The position numbers and the translations under genes are program-made. Below, piece after piece: positions 1 through 10,729 of a DNA stretch of 64,000 nt (positions are counted from its first letter, which is position 1; the number at the start of each line of letters is the position of its first letter). This DNA comes from Isoetes taiwanensis (lineage: Eukaryota > Streptophyta > Lycopodiopsida > Isoetales > Isoetaceae): contig JAJEKV010000100.1 of NCBI GenBank assembly GCA_021234155.1, positions 1,278,116-1,342,115 of the forward strand, read 5' to 3'. Under the pieces are notes generated by a model. That model made no database searches and was not told where the DNA came from. It saw only the letters and a list, made by a program, of their open reading frames with translations.

Positions 1-851
1 TTTCGTTCCTCTGGCGCCTTCCTCCTCCGTGCTTTCGACTTTTCGTCTTCCGCCTTTGGCATCCCTCTTTGTTCTCGCACATCATTCCCATGGCTGCCCC
101 AAGATTTTCTACACTTCTGCTCTTGCTCCCAAGGATCCGCCCTTTTTGCATCAGATCTTTCTTGACGCCCACTTTCCGCGGAAGCCCTTGTTGGCCCAAA
201 TAAAGAAGTTGTTTGAACGACATCAGCTTTACGTAATTCTCTCAAATGGAACTTCCGCTCCAAATCCAAATCGACCCGATTCTGTGAGTTCATCGCCAAT
301 ATCGTTAACAACCCGTTAAGGTTACACCCATCGTGGTCGATGGCACCACTATTTCATTGACTCAACATTTGATTTTACGAGGTATTTCATATTCCCTTGC
401 ACACTCCTTGTGTATCATGGTCCGCTATCTGAGGATATTGATGTCACAGAGTTTGGTGCACCGCTTATCATGCCAATGTCCATCGTCGACCAATATCGAC
501 AAGCCTCCACGAGACCTTTGTTAAATTTACGGGCGAAAATTCCTTGGGTATTCTATCAAGAACACCCATATCAATAAGCCTTTCTATAACCTGGTCCTCA
601 CTGCTACACACTCCAAACACCACATAGATTGGCCCCAAATGATGTTCTATCGTCTTCTCCAAGAAATGGACCGCCTTCGGGGTACCACTTCCATTTCTGA
701 AGTTTCTGTGGGAGGGCACTTTCAAGCCCTCATCCGTCATTACTTCCCTCCCACACCACCAAATTCTCATAATTCCACTCAGCGCTCCCTTCCAATCACT
801 CACCAAGTTGGCACTTCCGTCTTCCCCTGGTCATGACCACAGTCCACACTC

Positions 852-1211
852 ATGTCTTTGTTTCCTCCTCCGCTACACCATCCACTTCACACCATTTTTC
901 CTGGACCTCCCAAACCCAGGCAAATGCGGCCGGCTCCACCACCACAACACCCTCGTCGGTTGTTGTATCAAGATCGGCAGGATGCTCAAGCCGCCGCTCT
1001 TAAGTTACAAGAATCCCAAGACGCTCTTATGAGCGGGGTTCAACGGGCACTCGAGGCCTCTGATGCGGTACACCAAGACCTTCAAGCTGCAACTGCCCAA
1101 GTTGCAACTTTGGAGGCCAAACTTCAAGACAAGCATGAAGCTCTCTTACAGGCTCATGCAGATCTCAAAAGTACACAAGCTCAAGTCAGCCAACTCGCTA
1201 GTCAAGTGTGA
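852..1211 (+). pseudogene. Coiled-coil, gag-like protein fragment
   Basis: The frame is open for 119 codons. Its last 80 or so residues are rich in Gln, Ala, Leu and Glu with heptad-like spacing (QAATAQVATLEAKLQDKHEA), so a long alpha-helical coiled coil is likely. The frame closes at 1211, but similar Gln/Leu-rich coding texture resumes in another frame at 1391-1642 (QTSQLTSLQDQLTEVQKQK), which suggests one longer coiled-coil protein broken by frameshifts. It lies inside the LTR element described for 1-3596 and may be part of its structural protein. I do not recognise a named family. The first 25 or so residues are proline-rich and may not be coding. Confidence 0.4.
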
Positions 1212-1639
1212 GGGCTCAGCCCGGTCAGAAATTCAGACTTTATTGGAGCACAACAAGTCCAAAGCAGCTCTCCCGAAAGTACCAAGGACGCCAGATATTG
1301 CTAAACTCAATGCCTTGTACTTCGTGAGCGTGTGAAAATTTCAGCACTCAAGTTCAAAATCTTTCAGCCCGGGACGCTCAAGTCGCCTCCTTGATGGCTC
1401 AGCTTTCTACACAGACCTCTCAGCTCACCTCTCTTCAAGATCAGCTTACAGAGGTGCAGAAACAGAAAATACTAGATGACGCAGAGATTGCCGCAAGCCG
1501 GCCTCAATACACCGGGAAATCTTCCTCCCCGGTCAATCCCTTCGAACGGGTCCGCGTGACGTCCACGCCCGCTACTCGAGCGGGACAATCGGATCCGCGG
1601 ATCTCGAACAAATTACCGCAGCAAGCTATTCATCACCGA

Positions 1640-2859
1640 TGAGGCTCAAGCAAAACTTGACGCCCAGACTGCAATTCTTCACAGAATGCCAGTTGACTTC
1701 CCAGCTCCCTCCTGCTATCATGATTATGTGGTTGCTCGACGCCACCTCTTTCTTTCAAAGTGGCACGCGGCCGATGGCCCTGTGGATATCCTAATCGAAA
1801 GCATTGCTGATTTTCTTTGATTTGGCCGAACTCTCCATTGAGGACAAAGGGTTGTCTTTGCGCCCCTTGTCGTCTTTGATCTCATACAACCGCGTGCCGA
1901 TCCGCACTTTCTCACCTTGAGTGGTTCAGCCCATGGCTTACATCTTTCATGATTTCTATCCGGGTGATACACGGGAAAACTTTGGAAATGGGCCACGCCC
2001 GACTTTTCCGTGGTGACCCCACTGCGGCAATGGGTGCTTCGGGATAACAATCCATATCTTGCGGATCCTGCTCAGACCCAAACTCTTCATCAGGAGTACA
2101 TGCCTGAGCTTGCCAATCATTTATCTCTCTGGCAAGCGGAAGCGCTGCAACAAATTAGGAAGTATCTAGGACATCCCGAAGATCTTCCCTATGCACAAAT
2201 TTATATGCAGCACCTCGCTGGTTACAATCAGTTACAAGCTCTGTTGGATAGCAAGACGGTCCCCACGGGATGGGATAGCCCCTCCCCGCCAACTCTCACT
2301 CTTCGCTTCTCTTTGGGATCGTTGGTGTCAGGCACTTGATCCAGATCTTGTCAGTCAATTCAGGGAGACCGCTCAGCAACCCACGCCCACGGGCATGGTT
2401 CCTTCTCCCTATGCTTCCCTGGGCGTACCTCCACGCCCCAGGTTCCTGACTTCTGATTGGCGCCTTCCTTTTTGGACCAAGATCATGGATGGTCATGCAG
2501 GCTGGACACCACCTCAGATCTCGACGGATCTCCGGTGGGATCCACGTTTTGTTCGCCGCTCACATTGGGAAGAAGGTGCCACTCTGGACAACACCACCAA
2601 TTGGATCTACATTGCTAATGAGCGTGGTTGGCAACAGCCCGCGGATGCGCTTCATGGTCTCAACACCTTCTTGCAGAATGCCTCCACCTCACCTGATCCT
2701 TCTGTCCATCTTCAAGCAGGATTTTGCGCTGCCCTCAAATGCATTTTGCTAAGCTCCTTAAATCGGCAGCGTCCCATTTTTCACTGCAATCCAAATGCCA
2801 GCGTCAGTGCCTTTGGCCTTCAGACCTGTCTCCTCATGGAATGTCAGTACGTTTCTTGA
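1640..2859 (+). pseudogene. Degraded gag-like reading frames of unknown family
   Basis: Protein-like stretches continue through three frames: a piece near 1640-1800 in the frame reading PVDFPAPSCYHDYVVARRH, a piece at 2010-2250 containing QEYMPELANHLSLWQAEAL, and a longer one at 2300-2760 with several Trp-rich blocks such as LPFWTKIMDGHAGWTPPQ and NTTNWIYIANERGWQQ. The Trp/Pro composition and position before an LTR suit a retroelement structural protein, but no zinc knuckle (CX2CX4HX4C) is visible. Each frame is cut by stops, so it is not functional as read. Function is unknown; calling it gag rests on position only. Confidence 0.35.
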
Positions 2860-3087
2860 CGCCCACGCGCCCTTTGAAGACATGGTCCGCTCTCGCTTTC
2901 TTATAGATGCCGATCCTGCCCTTGGCCAAAACACTCCTCAAGCTCTTCAATCACGCCAGGATCTCATCAGCCAGTACCATAATGGTGCCCGTCCTCACTC
3001 CCGTGAGGATCACTTTCAGACTGATGGCTTCCCGCCCTCCGAAACGCTTCCTCCTTTTCTTCACTCTGAGTGTCGTTTGGTGGGGAG

Positions 3088-3596
3088 TGTTAGTCCCTGT
3101 GCCTCCCGGTACGGGGACTATTCATGCATACTGACGCACTGTGTCAAGCTCAAGGATCCTCGGCCAACCACGGGTCGACATCCAAGGCTCCTAGAAGACC
3201 AAGCGGCAGAACCACGCATCAAAACCTTTGGTCTGTCAACAAGAGGCCCGCTCGGACAAGTGACGACCCGCCCGCCCGCCAAGGCGTCGCCGGGCCGGCG
3301 TGATTCTAGGCACTTCAAGAGGCACCGCCAACATTCCTCAGAATCAGGCCTCCTTCCGTGAGTCGGCACCGAGATCATCGAAGTGTCTATATTGGGCCCA
3401 AGGCCATTGTACTATATATATGAGTAGAGTTAGCTCATAAGTTTTTAGATGAGTTTTGAGTCTTGTCTCACTTCAGTTTTCTCTCTATTGCGAGAGCTCA
3501 TGTATTTTCATAATTGATATCAAGAAAGCTTATCATCTTTCTCTCATTTGTTCTGTTTTCTTCTCTTTCTTCTCTTTCAGCAAATCCCGCGTGACA
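3088..3596 (+). repeat. Long terminal repeat (3' LTR candidate)
   Basis: A 509-bp block starts TGTTAGTCCC and ends GCGTGACA (TG...CA). A purine-rich tract lies directly upstream. Its right half contains a TATA-like run (TATATATATGAG near 3413), then a pyrimidine-rich end. These fit U3-R-U5 of an LTR. No second copy is in the window, so a pair-wise check was not possible. Confidence 0.5.
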
Positions 3597-3599
3597 TAG

Positions 3600-4969
3600 T
3601 CCCCCGGACTCTCCTGTTAGATCCACGGGTCCTCACAGAGGGCTGTCTTCCAGGAGTTCCCGAACCCAGACCCCAAACAGGCATGCAGGCACACCTAGAT
3701 GCCCTGGACACATTTTGCCAGGCGACGGACATGCGTGTCAACCTGGCCAAGACTAAGGTGGTCCTCATATCCTCCTCACGTCATCCAGCACCTCCGGCGC
3801 TCACTTATCAGGGGCCGATGGTAGAGGTCACACCCAGCTACAAGTACCTAGGGGTGGAATTTCCGTCCTCAATGTATTGGGATGCATCCATTCGCCTTCG
3901 GGTGACCGCATGTTGGAAGGCGCTATACGCAATGCAAAACAATAGTCCTGTGGCGTAGTCAGATGATCGGGACCACCACACCACATTTGTTCCCGCACCT
4001 TGGTGGAGCCAGTTCTTCTGTATGGGGTCGAGGTGTGGGGCCCAGTGGTGTCTTTGGCGACTTGGAACGACTTGGAGCAGGTCCAGAAGGCATTTTTGAC
4101 GGGCACTTGGGGTCAAGCCCCTCGGCCCATATCGATCTTGTTGCAAGAGACGGGATTCATGCCCCGCGGCATCGCGGCCCTCGATAGACACATTGTTTAT
4201 TTCCGGAAGGTGGCAAAGATGGGCTTACACACTCGGCTTCCGCGACTTGGCTTACTACTTATTTGTGGCGATGAGCCCGCAATGACTCGGGGCTTGTTGA
4301 AAGGACAAAGAGAGCCCATTGGCTGGGCGCTAGAACGAGAGGCACATAGGTGCGCCCAGTGCACATGAGGCAGCCCGGCGGGATAGGCTGAGGGGGTACT
4401 TGGACTCTTGTTTCCTGGGGAAGCTCTGGGACCACAATGCTCTGGAACAGGTAAAGATGGCACACTACAAACATCACATAAACCCCACCCTGGTTCGAGG
4501 CCCACAGCTCTACCTGCGTTCTCAGTTGCCCATGAACAAGATCATCGCGTCCATTCGAACAGGGGCCCACTATCTTCGGCTTGAGACGGGTCGATGGATT
4601 GGAGAGCCGCGCCAGGACAGGCTTTGTCAGTGTTGCCCGCTGGGGGTTGTTGAGGATGAAAGCCATGCCTTCCAGAGCTGTCCAGCCTATAGTCAGATCC
4701 GGGCTCGCTACGCCCTCTTGGTGCGACACAGTGCATTCTTTGCCGCGGGCTACTCAAGAGCCGTCAGTTTGATCCCTTGGCTCCTACCTCCAGGAGGTTT
4801 TGGATCTGCGGACTCACCTCTGTCCTCGCGCGCCTACCTGAGGTGCCGGGAATTCATGTGCATATGTATATTTGTGCGTTTGCCCGCCAAGAGCTTGTTT
4901 CTTGACGGTTTTTCCCTCGTAAGGGGGTTTTTTAATTCGGGTAGCAATGGGCTTGCTGCACCCGTGTAA
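3600..4969 (+). pseudogene. LINE reverse transcriptase C-terminus plus zf-RVT-like domain, frameshifted
   Basis: Three frames together make one LINE protein end. At 3600-3955, residues including DTFCQATDMRVNLAKTKVV and YKYLGVEF match the RT thumb block typical of LINEs (VN-x-x-KTK and YLGV). At 4000-4340 the post-RT block reads LLYGVEVWGP. At 4400-4969 a Cys/His motif (RLCQCCPLGVVEDESHAFQS, then a further Cys) gives C-x2-C...H-x4-C as in zf-RVT domains. Stops and frame changes near 3958 and 4368 break it. In an active element the protein would reverse transcribe LINE RNA at a nicked target; this copy cannot. The clade is unresolved. Confidence 0.7.
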
Positions 4970-5013
4970 CTTGGGTCCCATAGGCCGATTGGCCTCCGCG
5001 GACGATAAAAGAA

Positions 5014-5052
5014 CCTTCCTTCCTTCCTTCCTTCCTTCCTTCCTTCCTTCCT
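5014..5052 (+). repeat. CTTC tandem tail of the LINE
   Basis: About ten copies of CTTC directly follow the LINE 3' UTR, and ordinary AT-rich sequence starts at 5053. This is the 3' terminal simple repeat of the LINE and fixes its right boundary. Confidence 0.85.
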
Positions 5053-7228
5053 GATGATTTTTTATTTAACACTGTCGTTTCTTTTTTATTTAACTTTTTC
5101 ATATTATTTCCAAAATGGAGTGTATTGCATTTTTTGTCAAAAGCACGTTCTATTTCGAAAATTATAGTTTGTTTTCGTGTTCTTAAAGTTATTTTTTATG
5201 GTTTTACATCATTTGCATTTTTATATTTGGCCTTATGAGTCATGCATTTGGCAGTCCATTGAGTTTTTATGGCATGGATTTATATTGGACACGTTCTAGT
5301 TTTGCATTGTGCCTTTATACTCATTTTTTATTGTTCTAGTTTCCACAACAGATTCATTGCATTGGCATTAATCACTCATAGAAGCTGTTGTTGAGTTCCT
5401 TGTCTTTTCAGTTTGCTCACAATTCTTTAGTTATCTTGAACAAGATTCTTTTCATGTGACCTTTTTCTTGCAATGGGTGACTCATGGAGTTTTATCCTCT
5501 TATAGGATTTAGACCTTCATTTTTTCCTCCTCATGTGACCGTAGCTATCTTATCATTCTCTCACCTTCCATGATATTTTCAGCTCGCAGCAATACGAGGG
5601 CATGCATGATGTTGGCATCGTCGTTGGTCATCTTCCTCTTCCATCTGCAATAACTGGCCAGGGAGTTCCAAGTGTTGATGTTCGTGTTCACGGCAAATGG
5701 CGGTCATCATGCTCTCCCTCTCGCTATGTGGTTTGCGATGTTACTCGACAGCTAGACGTTTCCCGTCGACTGCGCTTGTAGATAAGGAAGTTCTCTGGTA
5801 GTCGGCCGATTTTTGTGTTCTTTGCGAGTCCCTTCCCAGAATGGCATCGATCCGAACCCTCGAATCATTATTTTGGGACAAGACGAACAGCTATATATGT
5901 GCTGTCCTTCTTGTGGCTCGTTATCAGTGTCTTCTCACAGCAGCATCTCTTTACTTGTCCCTAATAGGCTATATGGCAGCCATTTCTCTAAAATATTGCA
6001 GTGATCTACTATAAAAAAACTTTTAATATTGCTGTAACGTTCTTCCAGATTCTTCTATGGTGGAGCTGTGGAGTACGCAATACATCAACTGAGCATTATT
6101 TTTGCCCTGTGCTCCAATAGGTCAGATTTTCTTGCAAGAGTGTAGCATCGAGTTTCCAGATTTAAGCTCGCCTAAGATAAATGGGCCTCCTCTAATCTGC
6201 ACTACTGTTATCACAGCCTACAAATGTTATTACTCCTCCATTCATTACAAAACACAGAGGCTGTTGGAGAGCTAGATAGCCTACTCTTATGCTGTAGTTT
6301 GATGCGCATATTTCAGAAGTGAGTTAGAGCAAGCTTTCAAGACCAAATGACTCAATGTGGCAAAAAACCCAGATAGCAGGCTGGAGCTTCAGCTCTGACA
6401 CTCAGGTAATTTTTTCATTTTTCTTTGGGTTGATTCTTGCCGTAAATTACTGCCTTCTCTTAACCCATCTACTTTTTTTTTCAGCCACAAAACAGAGGAT
6501 CCAGAAGGAACACGTTTACAACAGAAGGATAGGATGCAGATCAAAATCTATGTATGCTCCCAGGTTTAATGTTCTGAGTTTAATCTCTAAAGCTGGAGAC
6601 ACTTCTTGATGCTGGATTTTGTAGGTTCTAAGAAACGTGGGCTCCCAAAATTATAGAGCGCCAAGTTCACAGGTCTCAGACAAGGTAAGCCAATTGTTCT
6701 TTTATTTTTTAAGTTTAGGAACATGGTAAGCACAAAATGGATATAGCAGAGGTACGCATATTATGCTATGCACAGAGCAGAGGACGTGAGCAGTCAAACA
6801 GAAGGTCCTTATTACTATTATTTTCAGTTTTGCAATCATTTTCCATCACCCTAACCAACTCTGCTGTTAAATAGCAGATATTTGAATGATATCTGAGTGT
6901 ATGATCTGTTTTTGCAGGCTTATATACTATATATGAGATCAACATTTAGCTTGCTGCCTTTGTGTTTAGAGTTACCCAATTTGTTGGATTGCTAATTCTG
7001 CCTTCGATTCTCAAGACCACCCGTCAGACTGCCTTTGGAACAAAGTGTGAACTTACTCCCGAGTTACAGGAAAAAGGTAATGCATAATAATTAAGTTTGA
7101 ATGTTTCTAATTACCTATCTCCTTTGTAGTCATAACATTTAATCAATGGGAGGTTTGAACATTTCTTGGATTACTTTGTGTGTTATGTTGGATGCCCATG
7201 TAATTGATAAGTCATGATCTGTTGTCAG
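5053..7228. other. AT-rich stretch without a supported gene
   Basis: No long or conserved reading frame was found. A more GC-balanced patch at 5600-5850 could be old coding sequence, but I recognise no protein. A 45-bp stretch at about 5797-5845 is nearly the same as 24455-24500 (see findings). Several pyrimidine-rich AG sites (for example near 6484) look like splice acceptors, which fits captured gene pieces, but no exon could be identified before 7229. Confidence 0.5.
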
Positions 7229-7450
7229 GTTTATGAGCAGCTTGCAGCAGCTTATAAGCTAGAAGAAGACATTGTGATTGCCAAGTTGGATGCTAATGCT
7301 CACAAGGATTTAGCTACAAGTAAGAAAATATAGTTATGTGCTTAAAGGTAAGACATGTTGTGTTGTGCCAATGCTGATCAAAACCATATACAGTAAACAA
7401 TGATGACAGGTATAATGTTCAAGGATATCCAACTCCTAAGTATTTTCTAT
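7229..7450 (+). pseudogene. Two exon fragments of a protein disulfide isomerase-like gene
   Basis: After an AG acceptor at about 7228 the frame reads VYEQLAAAYKLEEDIVIAKL and continues DANAHKDLAT to 7320. A second piece after an AG at 7407-7408 reads YNVQGYPTPKYF. Together they match the part of a thioredoxin-fold domain of plant PDI-like proteins (usual form: YEKLA...EEDVVIAK-D...DLA..YGV-G-PT-K-F) just downstream of the CGHC site. PDIs form and rearrange disulfides in the ER lumen. The donor reads ACAAGTAAG, one G short of the expected AAG/GTAAG, so splicing would shift the frame, and a stop follows PKYFL. The active-site exon is not seen. Likely a captured, dead gene piece; a Helitron-like 3' end follows at 8854-8883. 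Confidence 0.65.
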
Positions 7451-7455
7451 AGCTG

Positions 7456-8850
7456 CATGTCCATATTGTAAGCCACCTATTATGTTTAGGCTGCACATTC
7501 AGAAAATAAAGGTAGAAATTCAATCTTTTTGTTTGTTAGAGGTATTTCTAAGTTCTATGGCATGTCTTTTGCTGCAATATATTAAGCAGATTTTTTGGTC
7601 TTTTGTACCTATATTCAAGATGAATGACTAAGATTTGACTGTAATTGACGTATAACAAAGTGGTTCTTATGTTTGTTGTGCAAGCCAACGTTTGAATCAG
7701 TACATGCATATTGGCAAACAATTTTGGAAGTGGTAGAGACATTTACTCTAGACAGTTCTTATCCTTTATAAGTAGATAAGGAGATGCCTTACATGTGTAT
7801 ATGTTCTCTTTGCTGAGAATAGAAGAATACTTTGAGCAGTTTTTCTTTTTTTCTATTCTTCGGTTGTGTGGTTTGTATTTAATGGCTACATGCATTGAAT
7901 AGAATGGAAAATTTATCAAAATATTCTTCTTCTGACCATATATTGTTAACTGTTCAAATGTGCCACACGTCCAAGGCTTAAGAAAACATTGAGTAATGAT
8001 ACTTGCATTTAGTCGTCTTTGACAAATTACTCATGGTGCTAAGTCAGGCTTAAACATCAAGTCAAGGATTACAGTGAAATACCATATATATTTTCTCAAC
8101 ATTATAGGCACATCTTTGCTCCAAGTAAATTGTGCATGAGTGCTTATCTCTGAGATGTGTGCGTTTCGCCCTTCGTTCTTAGCTTCCAAAGGGCTACACC
8201 ATCCATTTTTTCTTTCTACAACATCATGCATCATGGTTTGTTGAAAAGGAGAAAATCAGTTTTGGAAGGGTTTATAATGAGCTTACAGTTCATGTGTCAT
8301 CACAAAAGTATCAGAAAGGGTTTATAATGAGTTACGGTTCATGTGTCATCACAGTGGATATGCATACTTGGGTATTTTTTTGGGAGGTGCCATGAGCACC
8401 ACGCAGTGAAGAAAGAATTAATCGAGTTGGCATTTAAAATGTTGTGAATAGGTATTTAGAGATGCCAATGGCTATTTGAGGGCATCATCATACCTTATCA
8501 AATTTATTATGCAAACTTAGTAATGCATCAATTTTGTAATCTAGCATGTTTGTAATGGCATCTCTTTTTTTTTTCTTTCTTTTTTTCCCCCTTTTATTGT
8601 GTCGAAGTTGCTTATACATATGTGCTAGATTCTTCTATTTACTGCTATATGGCCTTCAAATTTGACATGGATATGAATCCTAGAAGATTGATATAAAGTT
8701 GCTATGCTATTGCTTAATCATTGCCCCTCAACTTGGAAGATTTAAGTTTGTTGAGTAATGTGCCCCTCAACTTGGAAGATTTAAGTCTGTAGAAAAAACA
8801 CATGTCTGTAGAAAGATTTAAGTTTTCCGAATAAAAACACATACAAGACA
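7456..8850. other. AT-rich stretch without a supported gene
   Basis: No conserved protein or RNA gene was found. Short direct repeats are present: AAAGGGTTTATAATGAG occurs near 8264 and 8316, and CCCCTCAACTTGGAAGA occurs near 8725 and 8763. The sequence is probably intron or flank carried with the PDI-like fragment. Confidence 0.45.
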
Positions 8851-8853
8851 TTA

Positions 8854-8883
8854 GCCCGGCAACGCCGGGCACCTGTTTACTTG
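8854..8883 (+). repeat. Helitron-like 3' terminus (diverged)
   Basis: The hairpin GCCCGGCAACGCCGGGC (8854-8870, 7-bp stem) is followed 9 nt later by CTTG. A hairpin close before CTRR is the Helitron 3' signature; CTTG differs by one base from the CTAG seen at the other Helitron ends in this window. It shares stem sequence with the end at 9489-9517. The 5' end of this element was not located. Confidence 0.45.
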
Positions 8884-8900
8884 ATGTCTTATTATTGTAG

Positions 8901-9307
8901 GGAGTTATGCGATAGTTGATAACACACGCTGGCGTGTTGCTGTGTTGGAGTCAAAAAAGTTCCCCTCCAAGTATACATGCAGGGGAACTTGCTTCACGCC
9001 AGGAGGCATCACACACATTGGTGTTTGTGATGGGAGACGGTTCAAGGGTTGGGCATCTATTCCACATGACGCAGTTGGTGATTACGAGCTTCCTGACTTC
9101 CTAACAAAGCATAACATTGTTGTTGGTACACCTGAGTTGCGCGTGTGGGACATGGTATCAGAGCATGTTTACACGTTCATGTTCGCCACCATAGGCACGA
9201 CGGGAGGAGCTTCTATACCTATCGGCTTCGCAACTGAGCTTCACATCAAGCCGACGGACGTTCCTAGAGTTCTTTGGGACAGGTTCTTCATGATGTGGAT
9301 CTATTGA
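8901..9307 (+). CDS. Exon-like fragment of an unrecognised conserved-looking protein
   Basis: After an AG acceptor at 8899-8900 a frame of about 135 codons stays open to a TGA stop after a terminal MMWIY (stop near 9307). Residues include SYAIVDNTRWRVAVLES, a Cys pair in YTCRGTCFTPGG, and GVCDGRRFKGWASIPHDAVG. Composition and codon use look like real protein. It has no obvious start codon in frame at the beginning, so it is probably a terminal exon. I do not recognise a domain. It sits between two Helitron-type hairpin ends (8854-8883 and 9489-9517), so capture by a Helitron is a reasonable inference. Whether it is expressed is unknown. Confidence 0.45.
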
Positions 9308-9488
9308 GATTGACGGACATAACCTCATTTGCGTATAGAACCAGTATATTTGTTTAACATTTTGTTTGAACTTCATATTATGTGTACACTTTAGAAAGGT
9401 AATGTTTGTTTCGTACCTATATGTGTCTATTTCCACCTACACAACCACAACTAACGCACATCAATGCCCTCATACGTCCACGACTAAT

Positions 9489-9517
9489 GCCCGGCATCGC
9501 CGGGCACACGTTTCTAG
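9489..9517 (+). repeat. Helitron 3' terminus (hairpin plus CTAG)
   Basis: The hairpin GCCCGGCATCGCCGGGC (9489-9505) is followed 8 nt later by CTAG (9514-9517) and then a T, the expected host base. This is the canonical plant Helitron 3' end. A possible 5' end (TCTTATTATTG at 8887) would give a 631-bp element holding the exon at 8901-9307; that 5' call is weak. Confidence 0.65.
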
Positions 9518-9959
9518 TTTCTATATATGTTTGTTTACAGTTCCTAACATCTAACGAGTGTTTTTGCTTTCTGGGGACTATTTTCTTAGGGGATGCTCGC
9601 CTGCCATGGTTGTACCTGTTTTATTAACGTTTAGTGGGTACTTTCTAGGCATTTCTCCTTTTTTCCAGGTTTCACACATTCCATGGCGTTGATACTCGTT
9701 TTGGCGGGCTTCACCAATTTCCTACCTTACTCTTCAAGGCATCCTCGAGGCCGTTGGCGACCATTTCTCATTAGGGTTTTCCTCAAAAACCCGAACGGGC
9801 AGGGTTTTTTTTATCCCGATGAGAAGTTGTCGCCATTGTCCTCTCTCTTGTCTTTGCATATTTTCTTATTTCATTTATGGGGTTGCTAGACATTGTTCCT
9901 ATGGTCAGCCCCCCATTCAAATTTTTCCCACACATTGTATCCTGTTGCTGTGATGAATG
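9518..9959. other. Flanking DNA left of the gypsy element
   Basis: No gene was recognised. It ends at the 5-bp target duplication ACAAG (9960-9964). The same flank resumes at 24438 on the other side of the gypsy element. Confidence 0.6.
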
Positions 9960-9964
9960 ACAAG

Positions 9965-10312
9965 TGTTAGAGCCTGAACTCTAACCTTGCAAGAAGGATG
10001 AAAAACCCAACAATCCAAGCTCAATCTATCAGATCAAAGCAATGCACAACACAAAGAATCATCCTCTCCATAGCTAGATCAAGCAAAATCCTCACTCTCA
10101 ATACACCGTCCCTCTCTCTGTTCTTCTCTCTCTGCTCAGATAGTACAGTAATCCTCCTCCTCCATAATGCATACGTGCAAATATCTTGCACGCGTGCATG
10201 TGCGTATATCACTCCATATACAGTATACTGTCTTCTATACCACCTCAATAGTGGTGAGTGTGGTTAGTGTGGTAAGTGGTGATGAATGTGGTGAATGGTG
10301 ACCACCCCAACA
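9965..10312 (-). repeat. 3' LTR of the gypsy element
   Basis: 348 bp, matching 24064-24432 (369 bp). The length difference is mainly one extra copy of a 25-bp unit containing CTCAGATAATACAGT in the 5' LTR. The edge nearest the internal region is rich in GTGGTGAATG-type repeats (10250-10300). The target duplication ACAAG precedes it. Confidence 0.9.
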
Positions 10313-10729
10313 GTGGCAACCACAGTGGGAAAATGTGCCACTCCGTGGCGGAGAACCCACAACAAAACGTACTAATATGATCCTTGGAACATGTCCCCAA
10401 ATGACACATTTACATGTATGTTTAGAAAGAAAATTACCCTCCTCAAATCCAAATGACTAGCACAAAATAAATTGGTCCCCAAAGAAAATGACGAACCAGA
10501 GTCTCTGTAACTGTGGTAAACTTTGAAAGCTGATATCTTGAGTTCCAGAACTCTGTTTGACTTGCACCATAGCTCGTTGGATTCGTATCGCTGAAACACA
10601 TCCATTGATGTAGGATAGATTGTGTATTATAGAACTGTCACCATCTGTTTTTACAGAAAAATGACCTGTTGTAACCCAAAAGTTCTCCACAAATTCCCTG
10701 TAATTGGAGCTATGCCAAATCTGAATCCC

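Larger units (their letters stand above)
1..3596 (+). mobile_element. 3' part of a non-autonomous LTR retroelement (5' end outside window)
   Basis: The segment ends in an LTR-like block (3088-3596) that starts TGTTAG, ends GTGACA and is preceded by a purine-rich tract (GGTGGGGAG, 3079-3087), as expected at a 3' LTR. The internal part holds only broken reading frames without recognisable protease, reverse transcriptase or integrase, so a gag-only or LARD-type element is the best reading. The sequence right of the LTR changes to a LINE, which suggests this element is inserted in that LINE. The 5' LTR and its target duplication are outside the window, so the boundaries cannot be proved. The family is not recognised. 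Confidence 0.5.
3597..5052 (+). mobile_element. 3' end of a LINE (non-LTR retrotransposon)
   Basis: The segment carries the C-terminal third of a non-LTR reverse transcriptase, a downstream CCHC-type domain and a short 3' UTR, and stops at a CTTC tandem tail at 5014-5052. Such simple-repeat tails mark the 3' ends of several LINE clades. The left side is cut by the LTR element at about 3596, so the endonuclease and RT core are not visible here. The target duplication cannot be scored because the 5' end is missing. Confidence 0.75.
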
